Position numbers and translations under genes: made by a program. Below are positions 56,641-64,000 of a stretch of DNA of 64,000 nucleotides, in pieces (position 1 is the stretch's first letter; each line of letters begins with the position of its first letter). The stretch is from Roseiarcus sp963787135 (GTDB lineage Bacteria; Pseudomonadota; Alphaproteobacteria; Rhizobiales; Beijerinckiaceae). The stretch is from assembly GCA_963787135.1 (NCBI GenBank), contig CAWBBW010000004.1, forward strand, positions 33,670 through 97,669, in the 5' to 3' direction. The notes under the pieces were generated by a model that saw nothing but the letters and a program-made list of their open reading frames with translations, searched no databases and was not told where the DNA came from.

Positions 56641-57125
56641 CTCAGGCGCGGGGCTGACAACGATGGCGTCGCACAACGTTCGATCGTCTTCGCGGCCCCA
56701 CAAACGAGGGTCTGCTTCGGGCGGATTGCGGGCCTTCGCGGGCAGCCTTTTGTAGGCCCGGTGTCCGCTCCGAAGCGGGCTTTCGCGTTGTCCGGGATTC
56801 GACGGCCCTCGAAGGGAAGTGGACATGCCGGTAGCCACGCCGAACGACAAGGGCTTCATGGCACCCCCGAGGGTCATTGCGAATCGGGTCGCGAACGGAA
56901 GTCAAGGCGGCTGATCACCTCCGGGCCCGCCTGCTCATGGAACCGGCTCAGTCACGTGTTGTTCTCCTCTTGGGACCGGCGTAATATCTGACCAGCGCGG
57001 CTAGGCTAGCTACCGAACGCCGGGCCTGCATTCCCGGCGGCCGCGCGTCACCGATCAGTGCAGCATGGAAATGCAGCCATGCCCGTGCCACCTGCGACCG
57101 GTGATTTGGCTTCGGCGCCAGCGCC
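56641..57125. other. Rearranged intergenic region
   Basis: No supported gene. The left part begins at the truncation of the PF04392 remnant. It includes the TGTCCGCTCCGAAGCGGG-type sequence near 56761, similar in style to dispersed rhizobial repeats. Promoter of the cyclase gene is expected near 57050-57120; none was identified. Confidence 0.35.
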
Positions 57126-59078
57126 ATGAGCGAGACCCGAAAGCTCGCGGCGATCTTGGTGTCCGACGTCGTCGGCTACTCGCGGCTTGCGGGTGCGGAT
57201 GAAGATCGAATCCTCGCTCGCCTTCGGACCCTTCGCAGCGACCTGATCGACCCGACCATCGCAGTGCATCAGGGCCGCACCGTCAAGCGCACGGGCGACG
57301 GCAGCATCATCGAATTCCGCAGTGTGGTCGATGCAGTGAACTGCGCCATTGAAGTCCAAAGGGCGATGGTCGAGCGCAACGCCGAGGTCGCGCCCGACAA
57401 GCGCATTGAATTTCGGATCGGCATCCATCTCGGCGACGTAGTCGAGGAGAGTGACGGCGACCTCATGGGCGACGGGGTCAATATCGCCGCCCGGCTCGAA
57501 GGAGTCGCCAAACCCGGCGCGATCTGTCTTTCGGAAGACGCCTATCGGCAGGTGAAACAGCGGCTCGATCTCAAGGTCAGCGATCTTGGGTTGACCCCGC
57601 TCAAGAACATCACGGAGCCGGTCCACGTCTATTCGCTTGAGGTCGGCGCTCCAGCGCAGGCGAAGCCGGCGAAACCCGTGACGCCGGTGACGCCCGCAGC
57701 GCCCACGCCGCAGAAGAGGCGGTTCTGGCTCGCGCCGCTCGCCGCGGCGCTCGTGGCGCTGCTGGTGGTGATCGCGGGCGGCGCGTGGTGGTTGCTCAAT
57801 GCGAACCGGCCCGCAAGCACCGCCACGAAGGCGCCCGCCGAGGCCGCGCGGCTTTCCATCGTCGTGCTGCCGTTCGCCAATCTCTCGGGCGATCCGGGGC
57901 AGGACTACCTCGCCGACGCCCTCACCGACGAATTGACCACGGCTCTTGCGCGCATCCGCGACAGCTTCGTCATCGCGCGCAACACGGCCATGACCTTCAA
58001 GGGCAAGCCGATCGACGCCAAGGCGATCGGCAAGGATTTGGGCGTGCGCTATGTTCTCGAAGGCTCGGTGCAGCAGAGCGGCGATCGGATGAGGGTCAAC
58101 GCCCAGCTCATCGACGCCGGCAGCGGCGCTCACCTGTGGGCCGAACAATTCGATACGCCCCGCGCCGATCTGTTGCAGACGCAGGACGCGATCGTCGCGC
58201 GTTTGGCGAACACACTCAACTTTCAACTCATCTATGCCGAGGGCGCACGCGTCAACCGGACGCCCGCGGCCAATCGCGACGCCGAAGACCTGGCTCTCCA
58301 ATGCTCCGCGGGCCAATTTAACGCCGGACCAATCGGCAAGGAGGCGGATGCGGCATACGCGCTCTGTCAGCAGGCGCTTGACATCGATCCCAACAATGTC
58401 CGCGCCCTGACGGCGCTGGGGGTCAAGTTCTGGCTGCCGGCGGCGCTTGGCCTTTCCCGCGACCCTGAAGGCGACCTCGAACGGGCCGATGAATTGGAAT
58501 CGAAGGCGCTCGCCCTCGATCCAAATGACACTTGGGCTCACAGCCTGAAGGGCTGGATCCTTCTGGCCCACGGGCGCAATGAACAAGCCGTCGCCGAATT
58601 CGAGCGCGCGCTCACCTTGGACGCGTCTTTCGCGGACGCCGACGTGGGCCTGGGCTTCGACTACATGCGCTTAGGGGAATTCGACAAGAGCATTGAATAT
58701 TTCGACAAGGCGATTCGGGCGAGCCCGCACGATCCGTGGCTCGCTCGTTTCTATGGCGGCAAGGCGTTCGCCAATTTCGGGCTGAAGAATTATGACCAGT
58801 CGATTGAATGGGCTCGCCGGGCGATCGCGATCAATCCAAATATCGCGAATATGCATTTGAGCCTTGCGGCGGCGCTCGCCTTGACCGATCATGACGCTGA
58901 AGCGCGCGAGGCGCTGCAGCGTTACCTTGCGTTGCCTTCCACTGGGCCGCTCAAGACCATCGCGGCATGCAAGGCGTACCTCGAGTTCCAGCACGGGATC
59001 CCGGCTGAGGCGAGCGAGCGGATGTACGACGGTCTGCGCAAAGCCGGGATGCCGGAAGGGGAGGCGAAGACGAATTGA
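57126..59078 (+). CDS. Class III adenylate cyclase with transmembrane helix and TPR domain
   Basis: The 650-aa product has an N-terminal class III cyclase domain (about 5-170): AAILVSDVVGYSRLAGADED with metal-binding Asp, GRTVKRTGDGSIIEFRS (second Asp), and GDGVNIAARLEGVAKPG. A Pro/Ala linker leads to one transmembrane helix (FWLAPLAAALVALLVVIAGG) near 195-215. The C-terminal part starts with the TolB/FlgO-like segment SIVVLPFANLSGDPGQDYLA, then TPR repeats (QALDIDPNNVRALTALGVKF, KAIRASPHDPWLARFYGG). The family is widespread in Rhizobiales; ATP to cAMP is expected with a periplasmic sensor. Confidence 0.92.
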   Translation: MSETRKLAAILVSDVVGYSRLAGADEDRILARLRTLRSDLIDPTIAVHQGRTVKRTGDGSIIEFRSVVDAVNCAIEVQRAMVERNAEVAPDKRIEFRIGIHLGDVVEESDGDLMGDGVNIAARLEGVAKPGAICLSEDAYRQVKQRLDLKVSDLGLTPLKNITEPVHVYSLEVGAPAQAKPAKPVTPVTPAAPTPQKRRFWLAPLAAALVALLVVIAGGAWWLLNANRPASTATKAPAEAARLSIVVLPFANLSGDPGQDYLADALTDELTTALARIRDSFVIARNTAMTFKGKPIDAKAIGKDLGVRYVLEGSVQQSGDRMRVNAQLIDAGSGAHLWAEQFDTPRADLLQTQDAIVARLANTLNFQLIYAEGARVNRTPAANRDAEDLALQCSAGQFNAGPIGKEADAAYALCQQALDIDPNNVRALTALGVKFWLPAALGLSRDPEGDLERADELESKALALDPNDTWAHSLKGWILLAHGRNEQAVAEFERALTLDASFADADVGLGFDYMRLGEFDKSIEYFDKAIRASPHDPWLARFYGGKAFANFGLKNYDQSIEWARRAIAINPNIANMHLSLAAALALTDHDAEAREALQRYLALPSTGPLKTIAACKAYLEFQHGIPAEASERMYDGLRKAGMPEGEAKTN

Positions 59079-59256
59079 GTGGGCCGGGCGCGGTGGAAAA
59101 GCCGGACCGAAGATCGGGGCGTCGATCGCCGAAGCGGTAAGCGGGATCAATCCTCTCGACCAAGGAATGGGCCGAGAACTCGCAATTCCGTCAGCCGGCG
59201 TCAAGGACAGGGCCGACGGTCTAGTTCCGTTGCACTGAGGTTTTGACGGTTTGAAG

Positions 59257-59502
59257 CTAACGGAGGACCGGGAGGTCCTCGGACTCGATCAGAAGCTCGA
59301 TGCTGCGCGGGACGCCGGGGATCCGCCTGATGAGGTCGGCGCGTTCGAGGGTGAGCACCATCTGATGGACGCTGGGTGGCGAGACTTGGAAGTGCCGCTG
59401 CATGTCGGCTTCCGCGGGCGGTTGGCGGAAGATACGGCTGTAGGCGTAGATGAAGGCCAGGTACTGACCTTGCTTGTCGGTGAACGGGGGAGCTGGGGAC
59501 AC
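59257..59502 (-). CDS. LexA-type helix-turn-helix protein
   Basis: The 81-aa product is only a winged helix: DKQGQYLAFIYAYSRIFRQP, then AEADMQRHFQVSPPSVHQMV and LTLERADLIRRIPGVPRSIE. This is the LexA DNA-binding-domain fold without the protease half. A GTG at 59502 is the likely start. It is divergent from the IS630 transposase by about 60 bases; such HTH genes are often found beside IS630 elements, so it may belong to the element or regulate it. Confidence 0.65.
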   Translation of the reverse strand: MSPAPPFTDKQGQYLAFIYAYSRIFRQPPAEADMQRHFQVSPPSVHQMVLTLERADLIRRIPGVPRSIELLIESEDLPVLR

Positions 59503-59564
59503 GCGCCAAACAATTGATTCATAGCCTGATTCGTCTGGGCCTCGCGATTTGCGAGGAGACCCGG

Positions 59565-60690
59565 ATGAACATACGCTACCATGTCGAACTGAACCAAGCC
59601 GAGCGGTGTGAACTCGCCGCGCTGGTGGGCGGCGGCAAGCATTACGCCCGCAAGATCAAACGAGCCCAGATTTTGCTCGCCGCCGACAGCGGTCTCAGCG
59701 ACGACGCTATTGCCACGGCGGTCGCTGTGGGCGGCTCGACCGTTTACCGGACCAAGCGCCGCTTCGTTGAAGGCAATCTCGAAGCCGCCCTGAACGAAGA
59801 GCCGCGGGCCGGCGCCGATCGCAAGCTGACCAGCAACGAAGAAGCCCTGCTCGTCGCCACCGCCTGTTCGAGCCCGCCCGAAGGTCGCGCCCGCTGGACG
59901 CTGGAGCTGCTGGCTGGCGCGATGGTCAAGCTGACCGACCATGACAGTCTGTCGCGTGAGACCGTCCGCCGGCGCTTGGCCGAGAACCATCTCAAGCCCT
60001 GGCAGAAGGACATGTGGTGCATCCCCAAGGTCGACGCCGAGTACGTCGCCCGCATGGAGGATGTGCTCGACCTCTATGCCGAGCAGCCTGACCCAAAGCG
60101 GCCGGTGGTCTGCTTCGACGAAAGCCCCACCCAGCTCATCGGCGAAGCGCGCCAGCCGATCTCGGCCGCACCCGGACGGCTCGAGCGCTTCGACTACGAG
60201 TATCGCCGCAACGGCGTCGTCAATCTCTTCGTCTTCCTTGACGCCCACCGCTCTTGGCGCAGGGTCAAGGTCACGGGTCATCGCACCGCTGACGACTTCG
60301 CCCTTTGCATGCGCGAGCTTGTCGATGTCGACTTCCCAGAAGCCGAGCGCATCCGCGTCGTCCTCGACAACCTCTCCACCCACACCGCCGCCGCTCTCTA
60401 CGCCGCCTTCCCGCCGGCCGAGGCGCGCCGCGTGCTCAGGCGGCTCGACTTCCACTACACGCCCAAGCACGCCAGCTGGCTCAACATGGTTGAGATCGAG
60501 ATCGGCGTGCTCAAAGGCCAATGTCTCGATCGCCGCATCGAAAGCTGTGTCCGGCTCGTCGCCGAGATCGACGTCTGGCAGTCTCAGCGAAATCAAAGCG
60601 GCGCCCGAAATCAACTGGATGTTCTCCACCGACAAGGCCAGAACCAAAATGGCGCGCGCCTATCCCGATCCCTCGCTCAAAAAGTCATAA
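59565..60690 (+). pseudogene. IS630-family transposase, frameshifted in its last 30 codons
   Basis: From MNIRYHVELNQAERCELAAL the frame runs through a HTH region (DDAIATAVAVGGSTVYRTKR). The DDE triad is complete: VVCFDESPTQLIGEARQP (Asp), IRVVLDNLSTHTAAALYAAF (Asp) and HASWLNMVEIEIGVLKGQ (Glu). The usual C-terminus INWMFSTDKARTKMARAYP follows in another frame. The AAA at 60608-60610 has one A too many; with two A the frames join and end at 60690. Without the correction the protein ends abnormally at 60710. Catalytic residues are unaffected. Confidence 0.88.
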
Positions 60691-60749
60691 TCTCTGTGCG
60701 GAACTACTAGCAGAAGACCGCTTTCTCGCGCTTATCGCCCTCTCGTCCG

Positions 60750-60838
60750 GCCGATCCCGAAGGGCAGCTCAGGGTCGTACTCGCCCGTTCATTAAGCCGT
60801 CGGCGCATGGCCGGTATTTGCGCGGACCGGACCGCTGG
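60750..60838. repeat. Dispersed repeat, copy 1
   Basis: An 89-base segment resembling 63821-63909: both contain GCCGATC, then GCTCAGGGTCG, then CCCGTTC, then CGGTATTTGCGCG and ACCGGAC in the same order and spacing. I judge most positions identical by eye. Located between the IS630 and the ThDP enzyme gene; non-coding. Confidence 0.55.
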
Positions 60839-60991
60839 TGCCGCATCCGATTTCAGCGCCTGCGCCAAAACTGCGCCCGCGTTCCTGCCTGGACCCCACG
60901 CAAAGATTGAGCCCTTCAGCGAAGTTGGCGGCGAAGACGCAAACCCTAGGCGCAGATCAGCCGAGTTCGCTACGAACCGGGTTGCGAGGCC

Positions 60992-62596
60992 TCAGCGGTT
61001 CTTGTGAATGTAATCTTCGAGCTGGGCCAAGTCTTTGCGAGGGGCGATCTGGCACTCGATCAGGTGGGGCCCCTTGGCGCCGAGCGCAGCCTCGAGCTGC
61101 CTATGAAACTCTTCCGCCGTTGTCGCCCGCGTCGCCGGCACGCCGAGACCTGTCGAGATGCTCACCCAGTCGAGCGCCGGATTGTCGAGATCGAGCATCC
61201 ACTTCATCCTGGCGTTGAGCTCATTTTCGCGAACCCGCGCCATCTCGAGGTGGAGAATGGCATAAACGTCATTCTTGAAAACGACGATGACGACGTCGGT
61301 CTTCTGTCGCGCCATGGTCCACAACGCCTGGACGGTGTACATGCCGCAGCCGTCCGCCTGAAGATGAACAACCTTCCGGTCGGGGCAGGCGATCGCCGCG
61401 CCAAGCGCCAGGGGCAGACCACCGCCGATGGCCCCTCCGTTGTCGGGGGCGAGATAGTCGTGCGCGCGAGCGCCTTTCGTCGCCGCGAAGATCGGCGTGC
61501 CATTGGTCGCCGCTTCATCGACGAGAATGGCCTTCTCCGGCATTAGCAAGCAGAGTGACTGCCCGATGGTTTCGGCCGTCAGCCCTCCGCTTGGCGCGAC
61601 GGCCTCGGTCCGGGGCTGGCGGGGCGCCGCCGCGCCGGCCGCGTCCGTCGCCTCGGCAAGGGCCTTCAGCGCCGCCGTCAGATCCTGATCGACGGAAGAC
61701 ATGATGAAGAGATCGCACCCCGGCGGGCTCTTCATAGTTGGCTTGTTCTTGTAAGCGAATGTGGCGACTGGGAATAGCGCGCCGACGAAAATCAGCTGCT
61801 CGTAAGGTTGCAGAAACCTTAGGCCGATTTCAAATGCGTAGGGGATCGGGTCTACGGGCGGGCGCCCTTCGCCGCGCGAAAGGTGATACGAGGGAAATGT
61901 TTCCGATAGGAGCGCCGCGCCGGTTTTGGCCCCGATCCGTGCGGCGATGTCCAGCGCCTCTCCGTGCAGGGCGAGGTTACCCAGCACCAGACCAGTTTTC
62001 TTGCCATTCGTCAGCATCGCCGCGGCGCGCGCGATCGCCTCCGCGGCAGTCTTTGGCCGCGCCAGCGAAGCGGAAACGATCGGCGGCGGGTTGGCCTCGT
62101 CCCAGTGACAGTTGGTCGGCGCCACGATGGTGCAGATCTTGCCCGTTTTCGCGAGCGCCGCCGCCTCCGCGCCGAGCTCGCCAAGGTTCGAGGCGCTGCG
62201 CGCCTCCTTCGCCCAGTGCGACACCACGCGGGCGAGATCGGTTATGTGGCCATTGATCAGTTCGTGCTCGGGGTAGTTGGGCTGATGGTAGGTCGCGTTC
62301 GCGCCGACGACATTGACGATGGGCGTATTTGCCCGGCCTGCGTTGTGCAGCATGGCGATGCCATTCCCGAAACCGCTGCCCACATGCAGGAGCGTGAAGG
62401 CCGGCGCGCCCGTCATGCGCGCATAGCCGTCCGCGGCGCCCGTGACGACGTCCTCCTGCAGGCAGAGGATCGGACGCACTTTGTCCGTCATCCCGATTTC
62501 ATAGACGAGCTGCATCTCCGACGTGCCGGGATTTGCGAAGCATGTCGTGACGCCCGCATCCACCAGCGCCTTGAATAATGACTGAGCCCCGTTCAT
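60992..62596 (-). CDS. Thiamine-diphosphate-dependent acetolactate synthase-like enzyme
   Basis: The 534-aa product starts at the ATG at 62596, with AAAGGAG nine bases upstream; the longer frame to 62761 is non-homologous. The ThDP glutamate lies in CLQEDVVTGAADGYARMTG. The diphosphate-binding motif is ADGCGMYTVQALWTMARQ, with Ala for the usual Gly in GDG, and the metal-binding Asn follows in VFKNDVYAILHLEM. It resembles the decarboxylase/benzoylformate-type group of unassigned acetolactate synthase large-subunit homologues. No small subunit is adjacent. Substrate unknown. Confidence 0.85.
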   Translation of the reverse strand: MNGAQSLFKALVDAGVTTCFANPGTSEMQLVYEIGMTDKVRPILCLQEDVVTGAADGYARMTGAPAFTLLHVGSGFGNGIAMLHNAGRANTPIVNVVGANATYHQPNYPEHELINGHITDLARVVSHWAKEARSASNLGELGAEAAALAKTGKICTIVAPTNCHWDEANPPPIVSASLARPKTAAEAIARAAAMLTNGKKTGLVLGNLALHGEALDIAARIGAKTGAALLSETFPSYHLSRGEGRPPVDPIPYAFEIGLRFLQPYEQLIFVGALFPVATFAYKNKPTMKSPPGCDLFIMSSVDQDLTAALKALAEATDAAGAAAPRQPRTEAVAPSGGLTAETIGQSLCLLMPEKAILVDEAATNGTPIFAATKGARAHDYLAPDNGGAIGGGLPLALGAAIACPDRKVVHLQADGCGMYTVQALWTMARQKTDVVIVVFKNDVYAILHLEMARVRENELNARMKWMLDLDNPALDWVSISTGLGVPATRATTAEEFHRQLEAALGAKGPHLIECQIAPRKDLAQLEDYIHKNR

Positions 62597-62837
62597 CGCG
62601 TACTCCTTTGACTGACGTTTTGTCTGAACCTGCACAGCGGACGACTGGGGTCGACGTAAAGCACCTGTTGCGGATCGCGGCCTTGGACGCCTCAATTGGG
62701 CGGATAGCGAGCTTACAGGGGTCACGTCGGGAACGACCGGAATTTGGGCGAAACCCCTCATTCCATTGCCAGGCGGGGGGAAACATCTGCACGCAAGCCG
62801 CCCGCAATTAGGGCTGCAAGTGCGCGTGGGGAAAAAA

Positions 62838-63615
62838 TCAATCGCGGTTTAAACGGCGAGCAATATAGAGATGTGTTTCATAATCCAGAGTAAGTCCGCC
62901 GCCCTGAGCGTCAATTGCCTTGGCAATTTCACCAAGCGTCTCTTCGCGTTTCGCGGGTTCCATCATCACATACTCCGGTCTCGTGCGTAAGAAATCGGTG
63001 AAGCCTAATGTCGTGCGTTGCCACTTCCACGGATACCTTCTGTGCTCGACCGACCCGAATAGCCCTGATTCGTCAAACCATCCTTTGAACGGACCAATAG
63101 GTAGGTACCCAGCTTCCGGTGGGGGGCCCCACTTGCCGGTCCGGCGCAGGTAAATGTCCTCGAACTGAGCGAGTGACTCGGTGGGCAGTCCGACCGGGAC
63201 GTTTCCAAACACCGCGAGCGAACCGTTAGGCGAAAGCGCCTCTACGGCTTTCGTAAACCGCATCTCCGGGGACACCCAGTGCCATGACTGCGCGGCGACA
63301 ATCAGTCGGAACGCTCCTTCGGTTCGCGGGCCATGCCTCGAACGTCGTCTCCAGCAACTCAACATTGCTGAAGCCCGCCAAGTCCTCACGTGCGCCACGG
63401 AGCATTTCTGGTCCGGGATCCAGCGCGACAATCGGGAAGCCACGCTTGGCAAAGCCCTTTGTTGCCTGGCCCGTGCCACAGCCAACTTCGAGAATGTGGT
63501 CGTTTTGCTTGAGATCGGCGTATGAGACGACCTCCTCAATGAGGGCCTCGGGATAGCCGGGGCGCGCAACCTTATACACGCTCGCGATCTGATCGAATGC
63601 AAAGCGCTCTTCCAT
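62838..63615 (-). pseudogene. Class I SAM-dependent methyltransferase, one-base frameshift
   Basis: The first frame from the ATG at 63615 (MEERFAFDQIASVYKVARP) has motif I LEVGCGTGQATKGFAKRG and the second-strand acidic ALDPGPEML. The frame then shifts near 63325. The continuation GAFRLIVAAQSWHWVSPEMRF, the family's motif IV/V region, ends at 62838. One extra base explains the break. The joined protein would be about 259 aa, similar to ubiE/ycgJ-like methyltransferases. Substrate unknown. Confidence 0.8.
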
Positions 63616-64000
63616 GAACGTCCTCGTCAAAAAAACGACCGGGCTCGACCTTAAGGCAAGTCTCCATGCCGCCCTACGCTATCTGATGTCGTCACCGTAA
63701 CGACACTGAAAAACTAGTGTCGTCGTGTCTCAAAAGGTCCTCGATTCTCAGGCCTAATCGCGTGGTATTTCTGGACCACATCCAACGACAGCATTCCGAC
63801 GCTTCCCGCCCGTCCATAGCGCCGATCTTGAAGGTGCGCTCAGGGTCGATTTGACCCGTTCGCCGCGCCGGCCGGGAATGCGCGGTATTTGCGCGAACCG
63901 GACGGCCGAAGTCGACCTATTGCGGGCATAGCAGACCTCGACCACGAACGGCGCAAGTCGGCAGGTATGCGGACCTTTCCCGTAGGCCCGGTCTCCACCC
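63616..64000. other. Window end, non-coding with dispersed repeat copy 2
   Basis: No supported gene. The segment 63821-63909 is the second copy of the dispersed repeat described at 60750-60838. The last bases show no recognisable feature. Confidence 0.45.

Noticed and set aside
57048..58586. 512-codon minus-strand frame opposite the cyclase
   Set aside because: Antisense of conserved cyclase motifs; His/Arg/Asp-rich and without homology I recognise.

Overview
The window is GC-rich with strong G/C third-position bias and carries many genes of alphaproteobacterial type: an ECF sigma factor with a SnoaL-like tail, an HU/CspA pair, ETF-ubiquinone oxidoreductase, a class I PHA synthase, a class III adenylate cyclase with TPRs, and tandem PF04392 binding proteins. 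A member of the Hyphomicrobiales (Rhizobiales), possibly a Methylocystis/Methylosinus-like or Beijerinckiaceae bacterium, fits best; the genus is inference. No tRNA, rRNA or CRISPR array was found. Transposases of the IS630 (two), IS110, ISL3, IS3, IS1182 and IS256 families mark it as accessory DNA.

Layout. 1-2.3 kb: the end of a DUF4185-like gene, a truncated IS630 and an IS110 element. 2.3-19 kb: a surface-glycan and secretion cluster. On the minus strand it runs from a ChW-like protein and an RTX repeat protein through a GT4 glycosyltransferase, a type I secretion ABC transporter with a degenerate C39 domain, an HlyD adaptor fused to a long Sel1-repeat array, a GT2, a second GT4 and a polysaccharide pyruvyl transferase. 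A large GT2 is transcribed divergently. Short overlaps suggest translational coupling from the first GT4 to the second GT4. The simplest reading is secretion of a calcium-binding RTX protein with glycosylation or display at the cell surface. 19.5-24 kb: ISL3, an IS3 remnant, a zinc-ribbon protein and a LuxR-type regulator with an atypical receiver. 24-34 kb: sparse coding with conserved hypothetical genes, a DJ-1/PfpI protein, RmlD and a broken DUF927-type ATPase. 34-41 kb: a secreted SGNH esterase, IS1182, a GFA protein, an ECF sigma gene interrupted by an amber codon, and IS256.

41-48 kb holds an MFS exporter, CspA, HU, a GreA-like factor, small hypothetical proteins and ETF-QO. 48.2-54.4 kb is a four-gene block divergent from ETF-QO: MaoC/PhaJ-type hydratase, acyl-CoA synthetase, acyl-CoA dehydrogenase and PHA synthase. 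Together these make a route from fatty acid to polyhydroxyalkanoate, with ETF-QO taking the dehydrogenase electrons. The 3' end of phaC is fused tail-to-tail to a truncated tandem array of ABC substrate-binding genes (54.4-56.6 kb). The window ends with an adenylate cyclase/TPR protein, a second IS630 beside a LexA-type HTH gene, a ThDP-dependent enzyme and a frameshifted methyltransferase.

Many genes carry one single-base frameshift, several of them in short homopolymers. Either the assembly has residual indel errors or the region is decaying, so every split gene should be checked against reads before it is called a pseudogene.
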